Origin: Epiperipatus broadwayi | Taxonomy: Eukaryota > Onychophora > Udeonychophora > Euonychophora > Peripatidae | Length of the DNA: 64,000 bases | Assembly (NCBI GenBank): GCA_028023455.1 | Contig: JAQFVV010000517.1 | Span: forward strand, 1-64,000 | Direction: 5' to 3' | Shown here: in pieces, positions 25,901 through 35,480 of the stretch | Numbering within the stretch: position 1 is the stretch's first letter | Layout: every line of letters starts with the position of its first letter | Position numbers and translations under genes: made by a program | Notes under the pieces: model-generated | Told to the model about the DNA's origin: nothing | Database searches by the model: none | What the model saw: the letters and a program-made list of their open reading frames with translations, nothing else

Positions 25901-26207
25901 ATATAAGCTTGATTGCAATGAGATTGGCATCATGGTAAAGCACTTTATAGGAAGAAGGTGGTTTCCTGTTATTAATGATGATTCCTACCCCTCCAGCAGC
26001 TGATGTATTAGTAGACAGAAGAGTGAAGCCCAGTTTTGAAAGTTCGAGAATTATGTGAGGGTTGGAGTTTAGGTGATATTTGGTCTCTCCTAAGAATAAA
26101 ATATGAGGAGATGTAAGATGGAAAAAATGCCTAATCGCATATAAACGGTCAGTAGAATTAATTCCCCTGATGTTAAGACCAATGATTTGGCACTTGATCC
26201 TATCCAT
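22986..26207 (-). CDS. LINE ORF2: apurinic-type endonuclease / reverse transcriptase
   Basis: This protein nicks target DNA and copies the element RNA at the nick (target-primed reverse transcription), acting with ORF1 in a ribonucleoprotein. The 1073 residues show an endonuclease domain at about 6-220: N12, E41 in LGETK, GDFN at 144-147, D189 in LIDLM and SDH at 211-213, the catalytic set of the family. The reverse transcriptase spans about 430-725: RPIS at 493, motif A LDISEAFDSVD with D561, PQGSPLSGLL at 619-628, catalytic YMDD at 661-664 and LGFP at 721. A C-terminal Cys/His finger uses C960, C963, H972 and C977. The X of the YXDD box is Met, where most LINEs have Ala. I see no RNase H domain. 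The start ATG overlaps the ORF1 stop. The clade was not assigned. All key residues are present, so activity is plausible. Confidence 0.95.
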   Translation of the reverse strand: MDRIKCQIIGLNIRGINSTDRLYAIRHFFHLTSPHILFLGETKYHLNSNPHIILELSKLGFTLLSTNTSAAGGVGIIINNRKPPSSYKVLYHDANLIAIKLIYQSSEFIAIYVYCQNNPLTYSRIIHTINLITANNTGPTILLGDFNLQYDVFTWKYLHLLARGFINGRGFFPADAYSFYTKSSRTLIDLMFYTSELHYGLEAKLQPVPFSDHLALIASLDLDSYTPIDYNKTIRIITKATATEAVFSDAYILFEKIDILNINPEEAWFAFTGILQTIIIQHTKKHKGSTTLMNELDLLHHRIKNFSSDGTTDNLLLLKTQYKQKQAAIAEIIATKNARLYLPGQHCWTRGYLRWALGARKKQKTPLSLLIGGSHTSGNQMLIQIESYFKNRLSNSVTYPTNQWHETSQNNEHGITISNIKNRLAALPSNVHPGLHGIPKFILTHLENFTAPIVLKLINHLANSKKIIPKLYPIAMVPFVKKNRDASALSSIRPISMTPILLKVIEGVIKEKIQDVILDNISQLQFAKKGSSTLSAIGEVKILCDHIRSKNLYKPIAVQLDISEAFDSVDVNILLNCLSALDIPTQIIQILDNLLNNRLVHISLNGFFTDGFIPSKSIPQGSPLSGLLFILYLNPLLKQIEAELPGIYIPQLKKHCKAFAYMDDVLVTLPSQKYLKPLIQIINKFSESSKLSFNLNKSSAWKINTGKKISSPFSADPQNFLGFPIYKSPQAMSIQIQNSIIEAATNTVKNLAKVYLSLQGKISLLNIKVMAKISYYLPIINMTKTFNTKINRICARLLWNGKTAAIGIERMQRHSKNNGMSLHATFSIYYQKCHSLIHILQKKFPQIVAEQPVIPSDRPPPSKISWLNQILDYLFAHNGHSSLVFRQKISIWDAHGLLFPTQNSTIPYLGGNNHVVTRFFKHLKLEPRFLDFLVKINLNSLQTNWFLHYRRFLKNIDPMCHNCHRTCETFDHMINDCPAYDKIRTFITYHCHISLNKILNIKCCFLSRDYVTTRLSTFLTYAIWLARCRNKFTFPHPKPEDTFISKLKEFRHKDRIISSRFLFDNTWSLIKLD
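26200..26207 (-). promoter_or_regulatory. ORF1 stop / ORF2 start overlap, ATGGATAG
   Basis: The ORF2 ATG (26207-26205) lies 2 nt upstream of the ORF1 TAG (26202-26200) in a shifted frame. A short overlap of this kind in a two-frame LINE suggests that ORF2 is made by termination-reinitiation on the same RNA rather than from its own transcript. That mechanism is inferred from other LINEs with overlapping frames. Confidence 0.6.
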
Positions 26208-29200
26208 AAAGATTATTGCTGCTTGGTTTTACCGCCAGCGGAATCTTTGATTGAAGGTTGTAATGGTCCTTGTGATCACTGAATTTCTGATCTGCCAAGG
26301 ATGGCCTGTGGAAATCAGCTCTAAAGAGCTCAGTTTCATTGTGTGATTCATGACTGAGAGAGTTTTTTGGTGTGCTTTGTACCTTCCTCTTGTTTTTTTC
26401 CAGAATAGAATTTACACTGTAGGGAAAGGAGAACTTTAGGTAGTTTGGCTCGGAAGCAGGAGATAGGTGTGAGTCCTCTTCTTCAGAGTAGGCCTTTGAA
26501 AGTTTGGAAGATTTTTGTTTATTATTAGCATTAGGGGGTAGGTTGAGATCCATGTCTGAGACATAGTCAGAGATGGGTGGTGAAGATCTATTTTTTGTAG
26601 GTGTGGGAGCTTTCATATGGGATGAATTTGTATAGGATATTGATAGTTTCGATGCGTCCATTATAGATTTAGTGTTAGAAACCGCAGGTTTTGATCTTAG
26701 AGGTCTTGGGGTTCCGAGTGCATTGTTATGGTCTTGATGGTCCATGCTGAGAGGTGCATCATCTGTATTGTCAGAAGAGATTGTTAGATTTTTGTGTCTA
26801 GAGGCATTATTTGGTTCTTTTGGTTTTGAGCCTTTTGGTAAGTTGTCTGGTTTCTGTGAGTTATCTCTGGGCTTGGAGCCATTTGGGTTTTGATATGCTA
26901 TTTGTATCTGTTTGCTGTCATTGGATGGTTTTCCCTTGAGTTTATTAGGATTCATAAAGTCTTTGGTGTTGGTTACTCTACTGTAGGATTCAACTTCAGC
27001 TTCAACAGTATGTAGGCCTGGAGTGTTTGTGGTTAGCATTTCATTATGTGTGACATTAGCAGGTGTGAGTGTATGAGGTGCTTTACATTTGTGAAACTTA
27101 TTTTCCTTTTGACCACAAGAGGTGCATATTTTTGCTGGGCATTCTTTTATGAGATGTGTTCTTAGGCCACAATGAAAACATTGCGGCCTGACGCCAACGA
27201 AGGAAAGTATCATTGGACAACCTTTTGCTTTAATGGTAGTTGGTATGTCAGTGGGCCCTAGGCCTTTTCTTAGTTGAATTTGAAATGATGCAGTGTTGGA
27301 TAGGATGGACTTGATCATCTTGTCTACTGGCAGATATGAGAAATTCTGGATTTTCCCGTAAGGTAAAAGGATTTCTTGGAGGAGATTATTGTCAAGGCCC
27401 ATAATACAATTCTTGAGGGTTCCGATAAGGGTAGCAGGTCTGTTTGTATCAACATATATAAGGAATTTGTTGTCTAGTTTTTTGAAATTTGATTTAAATT
27501 CATTTCGGAAGGCCCAAGTGGCAAATTCGACAGCAATGTATCTGTCGTTTGGGTGAGTGAGGATCCGGTGTATGCCCTCTGTTAATTTGTATTGTTTTAT
27601 TAATTCGTATAGTGCTGTAATGGGGAATTTATGGAGTGAGCAATTTGGTTCTGTCACTGCCAGAACAACACTTTTATCATTGTGGTAGTTTACTAAGGAT
27701 TTGAGGAGGGTTGGAGGTATTGTTTGGTTGAAGTCAACACAGAGGCCTTGGTATTGTTTCTCAGTGAAGTCATTTATGGAGAATTCATCGGTCTCAAGCC
27801 CCAAGGTGGTTTGATTTTCCTGTTGTAGATTTTTTAGTTTTAGTATATCTAACATGGTAAGGTCGTGATTAATTTTACTTGCTGTTCCGGGTATGGAGCA
27901 GGTTTCGTTGTATGAATTAGTTTTTAAGTTGTTGGTATTTTGTATAGACTTAGATGGACTTGTAGTACCAATTTTTGCTATGTTAGCATATGATATGTGG
28001 CTCCTAGATGAACTGTTAGCCATTGTATTACAGTTTTTTGCAATAGGTGTTATGTGAGGAAGGTAATTTAAATCACTCTGTGTCAAATCTAGTGTTGGGT
28101 TTGTCTGCTTGATTGTTGAATAGTTTCCCTTATGACCGGTATGGAAAATTTTATTTTGATCTTCTTCTCTCTGGTAGTTGAGATTCTGAGAGTAAGAGGG
28201 AAGAGTTGGGAATTCATCTATAGAAAGTGGCATGCTTTGTAAGGAAGTATTTTGAACACTAGTTGTATTGGTATGTTTTAATACGGGTTCCGGTATTGTA
28301 TTACGTGTGTGTGTTGTTTCAGAACTATATTTATTTATAGTATCAGTTTTGGGCGAGTTTGAATTAGTTAAAAAGTTGTTTTCAGACGGTAAATTGTTCG
28401 CGGGGTTAATTTTTTGTTGAGTCTCACGTTTATTCCTAGTTGAATGCGTCGATACGGGAAGTGGCGCTATTGCATTATTTTCTGTTGAATCTTCAGATAT
28501 TAGTGTAGTATTATCATTAATATATGAGCTGCAGCTATTTGTTTCTGTGTATTTTTTAGTTTTGGTGCCTTTATTATTTAATTTATGTGCCGGTTCAGGC
28601 CAATGGATTACGTCCGTATTAAAATTTTTTTCTTTAGTACCTTGTTTATCCGCTATGAGTGACGGGCCAGTAGAAGTGTAGCCTGTTGAACAGTATTCGT
28701 CGTTATTCACTGTAGCGTCTGAAAACTCGTGGATCATTTCTGAGATTGTTTGTTTGGAGGTCTTTATTTTAGGTATATTATGATGTGAATTTTGTTTATT
28801 ATTACTATTACAGTTAAAATCCATATTATTTTTATCATTTATTTCCGTAGATATTTCGTTGGTTTTAGAATTGCTAATGACATGGCTTTCCTGTATTAAC
28901 TGAGGCTGGTAAGAATAATTTTTATGTTTATTATCAGTAATATTTGTGACGTTGAGGTTAGCTGTTGTATTATGCTTGGTCTCATGTACCTTAATTAGCA
29001 TCTTGTGTGTACAATTGGTTTCACAAAGCTTACATAAATCTTCCGCTGTATTTACGCTGTCTTCATTTTTGTTTGCGTCATCGGATGTCGTTGCGATTTT
29101 TTGCTTTCCATATTTTTCTATAGCACTTGAATTATCGGAGGCCGGATTTTGGTTATTAGTGCTAGAAGGTTTATTTCCTTTTATGATTTGAGAGTTCATT

Positions 29201-29997
29201 TTTAAGCGAGTTTGTGATATTTTTTCAACTTGAATGCAACCTTCAGAGTTTTGATTGGATGTTACGCTGTTGTCTAAAGTATATTCCACCGCATTGGCAA
29301 TTACGTTAACATTTGAAACATTTGCATGCGCTTCGGGAATGGTAGGGCCTATGCTAGAAACATTGTTGGCTTTCAGTATTTTCAGCAGCCTAAGGTTAGT
29401 ATTCCGGTATTTAGGCACGCTATGTGAATAAAATTTCTTAGTATTAATGGTAACGTTGGAACTCTGTGAGTTTTCAGCACTGTTGTTTAAGTCATATCCT
29501 ATGCCTAGGTCTATGTTACCCTTCAGGCTCTGGATAACGTTCAAATTCACGGAGTACTCTGTGACTTCAGATTTTGTTGTTTTAACTCTATTGCAATTAT
29601 CAGATTCATTTACATTTTTATTTTTTATTAGATCTTGGGAATACATATAGTCATGATTATTATCATTGTAATTAAGCATTGTATGAGAAGTATCAACTTT
29701 ACTCTGATCTTTCGGCAGGTTTACTGTTTCTTTATTAGGTTCTAGACCCTTTATGACGTTTCTAAATAATTTCTTTTTTTTTAGATGTCTGTTGCATTTT
29801 TTTGATATTTTTAGTTTATATAATGCTTGACTCTTTTTTGGCTTCGAATTAACGAAGCCAATTCTTTTAGATTTATCATTTATTCTGGGAGATCTTTTTT
29901 TATTTTTTATTGCGATTTTACCACTGTTAATTGTGCTATCAAGAGGTTCAAAACATATCCCATATTTCGGATTGTGGGCTAAATTTCCCACATCCAT
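26200..29997 (-). CDS. LINE ORF1: Gag-like RNA-binding protein, unusually long
   Basis: ORF1 proteins of this kind coat the element RNA. Here 1265 residues can be parsed as follows. A very basic N-terminus lies at about 26-84. A C2H2-type finger has C322, C325, H338 and H342 (spacing C-X2-C-X12-H-X3-H). A long Asn/Ser/Thr-rich region follows, then DEFPTLP at 594-600 and SYANIAK at 669-675, words also seen in Gag-like ORF1s. An RRM-like region lies at about 749-935, two CCHC-type knuckles at C940-C943-H948-C953 and C958-C961-H969-C971, and a charged Ser/Pro-rich tail closes the protein. ORF1s of related LINEs are usually several hundred residues, so the first 700 residues are an extension. The start is supported by an in-frame TAA 30 nt upstream. 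The domain assignments past the knuckles are by eye. The N-terminal extension has no known function. Confidence 0.92.
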   Translation of the reverse strand: MDVGNLAHNPKYGICFEPLDSTINSGKIAIKNKKRSPRINDKSKRIGFVNSKPKKSQALYKLKISKKCNRHLKKKKLFRNVIKGLEPNKETVNLPKDQSKVDTSHTMLNYNDNNHDYMYSQDLIKNKNVNESDNCNRVKTTKSEVTEYSVNLNVIQSLKGNIDLGIGYDLNNSAENSQSSNVTINTKKFYSHSVPKYRNTNLRLLKILKANNVSSIGPTIPEAHANVSNVNVIANAVEYTLDNSVTSNQNSEGCIQVEKISQTRLKMNSQIIKGNKPSSTNNQNPASDNSSAIEKYGKQKIATTSDDANKNEDSVNTAEDLCKLCETNCTHKMLIKVHETKHNTTANLNVTNITDNKHKNYSYQPQLIQESHVISNSKTNEISTEINDKNNMDFNCNSNNKQNSHHNIPKIKTSKQTISEMIHEFSDATVNNDEYCSTGYTSTGPSLIADKQGTKEKNFNTDVIHWPEPAHKLNNKGTKTKKYTETNSCSSYINDNTTLISEDSTENNAIAPLPVSTHSTRNKRETQQKINPANNLPSENNFLTNSNSPKTDTINKYSSETTHTRNTIPEPVLKHTNTTSVQNTSLQSMPLSIDEFPTLPSYSQNLNYQREEDQNKIFHTGHKGNYSTIKQTNPTLDLTQSDLNYLPHITPIAKNCNTMANSSSRSHISYANIAKIGTTSPSKSIQNTNNLKTNSYNETCSIPGTASKINHDLTMLDILKLKNLQQENQTTLGLETDEFSINDFTEKQYQGLCVDFNQTIPPTLLKSLVNYHNDKSVVLAVTEPNCSLHKFPITALYELIKQYKLTEGIHRILTHPNDRYIAVEFATWAFRNEFKSNFKKLDNKFLIYVDTNRPATLIGTLKNCIMGLDNNLLQEILLPYGKIQNFSYLPVDKMIKSILSNTASFQIQLRKGLGPTDIPTTIKAKGCPMILSFVGVRPQCFHCGLRTHLIKECPAKICTSCGQKENKFHKCKAPHTLTPANVTHNEMLTTNTPGLHTVEAEVESYSRVTNTKDFMNPNKLKGKPSNDSKQIQIAYQNPNGSKPRDNSQKPDNLPKGSKPKEPNNASRHKNLTISSDNTDDAPLSMDHQDHNNALGTPRPLRSKPAVSNTKSIMDASKLSISYTNSSHMKAPTPTKNRSSPPISDYVSDMDLNLPPNANNKQKSSKLSKAYSEEEDSHLSPASEPNYLKFSFPYSVNSILEKNKRKVQSTPKNSLSHESHNETELFRADFHRPSLADQKFSDHKDHYNLQSKIPLAVKPSSNNLYG

Positions 29998-30150
29998 CAG
30001 AACTATATTAATAAAACCCTTACCTTAACCAATAAAGATGAGATTTGTTGAATGGCTGGCGTTCTAAGGGCTTTTGAATTAAAATTCTTCGCAGAGCTGA
30101 GGTAGATGGCTGCCAACTTAGTCAAACATAGGTGGCGTCTTATTTTATCA
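29998..30150 (-). promoter_or_regulatory. LINE 5' leader, probable internal promoter region
   Basis: About 150 bases upstream of ORF1 are richer in G and C than the flank and contain GACGCCACC and TTGGCAGCCATCTACC. LINEs carry promoters within their 5' untranslated region. No specific core element was identified. Confidence 0.4.
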
Positions 30151-30930
30151 AAGAATTATTAGAGATCTGAAAATTTTTATCGATTAACACATGAAAAATT
30201 TTTTTTATGCAACTGTATTTTAAAAGTGTATTTACAAGGAACAAAATATATTTTTCATTGATAAATATAAATGTATAACTTTATGTTTAATAATATTTCA
30301 TAATCATTGAAACCTTTATAATAAGCATTTTAATAATGATGATATATTTTCTCAGACTGAAATATTTTCATGGGTTATTAATTATTCATATATTTTAATT
30401 CTATAATTTTAACAACAATATAAATAATTATCAGCTATTAAATACATATCACTAAGAATATATAATAATATTTCTGAAGAAATAAATTTTTATGAGGGTG
30501 TACTATAAACATCCTTCACAAGTCAACATTTTAAAAATAATTTTTAAAATTAATAATGTTCTCTTGTATTTATAACTATAAATAAATATAGTGACTTTCA
30601 TTTGGTCCTTATGTAGCCATTTTTGATAATTTGAAAGAGTAATCTTTATTTAGCAATAGACTAAACCTCTCACAGTTTTAGAATGTAATGCAGATATAAA
30701 TTCCATTGATTTCAATGGAAATGTAAATAAATATCAGATATGAAATAAGTAGCACTGACATTATATAATAATGATTTCTGGAAATCAATAATATGCAAGT
30801 TTATTGAAAATTTGAAATATGAAGAATTCTTGTGATGTATGAATATAACGAATTATGGATTTAGAAATACTAGTGTATATTTACGTATTATAGACAAATG
30901 CACATTGAAATTAATAAGAACAGATTGAAA
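30151..30930. other. AT-rich non-coding stretch
   Basis: Nothing was recognised. Confidence 0.5.
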
Positions 30931-30939
30931 GCAAATTAC

Positions 30940-31215
30940 TTGGGTGAGAGAAGGAATAGTTAACATTTACATTATTGAAAGAATGAAGAGACAGAAATGG
31001 AACTGGTCTAGACATATTGCTAGTAAAGGTGTTTGAATCCCAAGTGATTGTAAAACAACCTAAATATAAAATCACATAATAATGTGAAATGGATGAATAA
31101 AATTTAAAAAATGTTGGGATGATGTGAAGAAGTGAGACTGTAGATCAGAGAAACTGGATTATATTGGAAAGACCTTCATCATGGCAGGGGATCAATAATT
31201 TTTGAAAACGAAATA
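30940..31215 (+). pseudogene. 3' end of a third LINE type (C-terminal relic)
   Basis: A frame near 30980 reads ERMKRQKWNWSRHIASK, which matches the KWxWxGHIAR-type block found near the C-terminus of many LINE polyproteins. About 100 bases on, another frame reads CWDDVKK, then a stop, then DCRSEKLDYIGKTFIMAGDQ, matching the usual RWxDD ... W ... A.dR..W..l.etF pattern. Stops and a frame change separate the two. This element differs from the intact LINE, whose C-terminus carries a Cys/His finger instead. The upstream reverse transcriptase is not visible, so the copy is 5'-truncated. Confidence 0.65.
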
Positions 31216-32966
31216 TTTTGTAATAAATAACATATTTATTTGCATGTTTATCTTTAATATAAAAATATTAATAATTAATTAATTAAATACATTCGTTTAT
31301 TTAAAAAATCTAAGTCAGTTCATCTGAAGTACCTTTTATCAATGCATTTTATAATAGTCATTTGTTGAGATAAATGTTTACATAAGGTTTTATTTAAAAA
31401 AAATCAAAATGTAAAAATTATTTGAAAGCTTGTTTTAAATTATTAATATTTATGAAAACTACAAAGAAGTAAATTTTTCAACTATTTACTCCATCTTTAT
31501 TACTTTTGAACATTTCACAATATACATCGATTTACTGCACAACGTAAACAATGAACTAATTAAAAAACAACATTTTGAGAAACAAAAGTCAATAGTATTT
31601 AACTTTGATATTAGAATTTTATTTTTATTACTTCAAGCATTTTACACTTTAATTATATATCTATATACATGTATATATGTATGTGTATATAGAATGTTGG
31701 ATGTAAAATAACATAATTGATATTAATTCTATAGTAAACATTTTGTTTGCATAAATGAAGTATTTCAAATCTCAAAACAGTTTATTGGAGCCACATTTTA
31801 AATCATTCCTGCTAGTATGTAAATATGCAATATTCTAATGTTTTCTATTTAAAATCTTTGTACTAAATTTAATATCAGATGATAGGTACTTTATGCAAAT
31901 GTTAACACTCTATAGTAATGTTTACACTAATAAAAAGGATACCCCTTTTGTCAGTCTGTATTATTGAATTCAGTCAATAATAAAATATAATATTAAAATA
32001 AATTCTTTTGAAAATATAAATAACAGTTACTTTAGTTTTATTTTATTTTGTAAAGAAACATCTTAATCACTCATATTTAATAATCTTCACATAGATTCAT
32101 CAATTATACATACACCATAAATAAATCTCATTCTTAACTATTATAATTGTTGCAACATTAAATTTAATGTTAGATGATAAACACTTCTTATAAGAAAATG
32201 CCATAACAAACAAATATATAATAGAGTGCTTATAAAATCTGACATCTAATGTGTACATATCATATATAGAGCTCCATTATATTTTACATAAACATATCAC
32301 AAAATGATACTTATAGATCCACAAAGTATTAATAGACTGACAGTATATTGAAACATTTTATATAACTCCTTTGACATCTGTGCTATTTATCATTACAATG
32401 CAACTACAGAGTTTATCTTTATAACAAATGGAATATTCATTATATAAAAAAGTATATATATACACAGAGAGAGAGAGAGAGCGGAAAGGAGAAAAAGAGA
32501 AATGAGAGTAAGGATAAATTATTCTGAGTTATCTTTCTTCAATGAAAAAAAAGTATTACTTTTCTTGCTAGCAAACTATGAAATAAATATCTATCAACTT
32601 AGCTATAGTTATATAACTGACTATCTGAAAAAAATCTTAATAAGCATGTAATTTGGCAAAAAATATTCAAATTATCTAATCTAATTCAAACCTTTTCCAC
32701 AGATATTACAAAAAGATATGGTAAACATATAAAAAATTCCAAATATAATTAACAATTTTCTATGGACAGTATAAAAGTAATATTAAAATTATAATGAAAA
32801 ATTTCCATATACTTATCAGGATATATTTAAGTTAAACAGGAATTAGATAAACATACAATTACTACATAATACTATGTTACATGGCAGTATTAGTTTATAA
32901 TTGTTTCTCTGTTTACAATCATTGCTAAAATATTTCTACGTAAATATATGTAAATTTTAATTTCAA

Positions 32967-32968
<2 letters not shown>
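31216..32968. other. AT-rich non-coding stretch
   Basis: Nothing was recognised beyond a short (GA)n at about 32467-32481. Confidence 0.5.

Positions 32969-33030
<62 letters not shown>
32969..33030. repeat. (TA)n microsatellite at the edge of the Penelope palindrome
   Basis: About 62 bases of alternating T and A directly abut the outer end of the left arm of the inverted repeat beginning at 33031. Confidence 0.95.
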
Positions 33031-33032
<2 letters not shown>

Positions 33033-33263
33033 CTATTCAAAACAATACAATAATTAATACAGTAACAATATTTTAAACAAATATATACCAATTTAATAGA
33101 AGTACTTTCAACTATCTATGTAGTTTGTCAACTAGACTCAAATTGTATTAGAAAAAACGTTCAAATGTAAACAAAAGCAATCGTCATACATCAATTTTCC
33201 CACAATTCATTAATTTTTATATTGGCTGTCTGTCTATTTATCAACTGTTGCTTTTCCTTTTTA

Positions 33264-34400
33264 TTAACATAGCCTCTTTAATTTTGCGTTTATTATTATT
33301 TCTTTCAATACACAGAATTTTAATTTTATTAAATCAAAATCAAAACCATAATTACATGTTACATTATGATCAAAAAATACTGATGGTGATACATCATCAT
33401 TTCTAACATTCTCTTGTCTTGATTTTTGCACTCGTTTATATAATAACAAATGCTCCCTTGATCTTTTCTCTAATGTACATCGAGATTCCCCAATATAAGC
33501 CTTTCCACAAAAACATAGCCATTTATATATTGCACAACTTTGTTTAAAATACCACCCTATTTTTTGAATTATTTATTAATCTATTTAAATTAGGAGTAGT
33601 ATAAAATGCAACTCGACATATATTTTTATATATCTGTTTTATAAATTTAACCTGTTCATTACAAATAAATGGTATTGATATCCAAGATATTTTATTTTAT
33701 CAATATCTATAGCATCTAAAATATTTCTATTATTATTAAACTTAGTAACAATATTATAAATTAATTTATGATCATATCCAACATTTAACAAATCCATAAT
33801 AAATACATTTATGTTACTTATTTTATCAGAACTATATTTACATAATTTATTATTCCTAAATAAAAATGATTTTAAACTGGATAATTTATGTGCAATTGGC
33901 ACATTTGAATACAAGAATATATCCTCTTTTTTCAATATCTTTTATTACCATACAATAATCTAATTTATTTTTATTACGTGTAATTTTAATATCTAAATAC
34001 TGAATTGACTTTTTTCTTCAAAAGATTTACTCCATTTTAAACCTTCTAAACTATTTAATTCATTGAATAATGCATTTATAATATCTAAACTTCCACAAAC
34101 GAAAACATCATCGACATACCTGTAATAAATTTTAATACCTTGGCAATATATATTAGTATTAAGAATTATATCTTCATATCTTGATACCACAAAACTACAT
34201 ATTTGTGAAACACAGGAAGTCCATAGCCATCCATAATCTATTTTATAATAATTTTCATTAAATATAGCATATATTTTTATCAATAAAATGTAATAATCAT
34301 TTACAAATTTTACTTTTTAACATCAACTTTTTTAACCTTAAAGCATCTAATATAATTTTTATAGATTTTAATCTATCTATTGAACCATACATCTCATATA
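33264..34400 (-). pseudogene. Penelope-like reverse transcriptase / GIY-YIG endonuclease, left arm
   Basis: Penelope-like elements encode one protein with a telomerase-like reverse transcriptase and a GIY-YIG nuclease. On the minus strand, near the 5' end, a frame reads YGSIDRLKSIKIILDAL. Then come NENYYKIDYG, VSQICSFVVSRYEDIIL and the catalytic YRYVDDVFV, with YVDD at 34118-34107. Next is QYLDIKITRNKNKLDY in a shifted frame, then SNVPIAHKLSSLKSFLFR (33935-33639). The C-terminal part reads AIYKWLCFCGKAYIGESR, a GIY-YIG core with a CxCGK lead-in, near 33540-33480. At least three frameshifts or stops break it. It is also truncated at its 5' side, since the finger and thumb start abruptly at the palindrome centre. 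Confidence 0.85.
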
Positions 34401-34429
34401 TCAAATGTAAAATATTTGTACATTTGATA

Positions 34430-35480
34430 TATGTGAGATGTCGTTCAATAGATAGATTAAAATCTATAAAAATTATATTAGATGCTTTAGGTTAAAAAAG
34501 TTGATGTTAAAAGTAAAATTTGTAAATGTTATTACATTTTATTGATAAAAATATATTTATATTTAATAAAATTATTATAAAATAGATTATGATGTGGTCT
34601 TATTTACAAATATGTAGTTTTGTGTATCAAGATATGAAGTATATTCTTAATACTATATATATTGAAGGTATTAAAATTTATTAAGGTATGTGATGATGTT
34701 TTGTTGTGGAAGTTTAGATATTATAAATGCATTATTCAATGAATTAAATAGTTTAGAAGGTTTAAAATGGAGTAAATCTTTTGAAGAAAAAAGTCAATTC
34801 AGTATTTAGATATTAAAATTACCGTAATAAAAAATAAATTAGATTATTGTATGGTAATAAAAGATATTGAAAAAAGGTATATTCCTGGTTTCAAATGTAA
34901 TTGCATAATTATCAGTTTAAAATTTTTTTTAGGAATAATAAATTATGTAAATATAGTTCTGATAAAATAAGTAAATAAATGTATTTATTATGGATTTGTT
35001 AAATGTTGGTATGATCATAAATTAATTTATAATATTGTTACTAAGTTTAATAATAATAGAAATATTTTAATGCTATAGATATTGATAAAATAAAATATAC
35101 TTGGTATAATACCATTTATTTGTAATGAACAGGTTAAATTTATAAAAAGATATATAAAAATATATGTCGAGTTGATTTATACTCTCCTAATTTAAATAGA
35201 TTAATAAATAATTCAAAAAATATGGTGTGGTATTTTAAATCAAAGTTGTGAATATATAAATGGTATTTTTGTGGAAAGTATATTGGGGAATCTCGATTAA
35301 TTGAGAAAGATCAAGAGAGCATTTGTTATTATATAAAGAGTGAAAATAAGACAAGAGAATGTTAGAAATGATGATGTATCACCATCAGTATTTTTTGATC
35401 ATATGTAACATGTAATTATGGTTTTGATTTGATTTTAATAAAATTAAAATTCTGTGTATTGAAAGAAATAATAATAAAGC
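34430..35480 (+). pseudogene. Penelope-like reverse transcriptase / GIY-YIG endonuclease, right arm
   Basis: This is the mirror copy of the left-arm pseudogene. It keeps the run from KWSKSFEEKSQF through the shared frameshift and stop (CAGTATTTAG near 34800). It adds its own lesions: the YVDD box at about 34687-34698 has lost one base and no longer reads through, and many small deletions shorten it by about 70 bases relative to the left arm. The GIY-YIG region (TATTGGGGAATCTCGAT near 35280) is recognisable but broken. It is the more decayed of the two arms. Confidence 0.8.

Larger units (their letters stand above)
22870..30150 (-). mobile_element. full-length LINE with two intact reading frames
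   Basis: A 7.3-kb non-LTR retrotransposon on the minus strand. It has a short 5' leader (about 30150-29998), ORF1 (29997-26200), ORF2 (26207-22986) and a short 3' tail with AATAAA at 22886-22881. Neither frame has a stop or frameshift over 2338 codons. Neutral decay would be expected to break such frames in this AT-rich DNA, so the insertion is probably young and may be competent. Outer ends are estimates: the right end is placed where less AT-rich leader gives way to flank, and the left end is placed by the polyadenylation signal. No poly(A) run or clear target duplication was found. Relics of the same family lie at 1-779 and 51795-53480. Confidence 0.88.

Noticed and set aside
23694-29650. 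Plus-strand frames of 60-92 codons inside the LINE
   Set aside because: They are antisense shadows of the two long minus-strand frames, which carry all the recognisable motifs.
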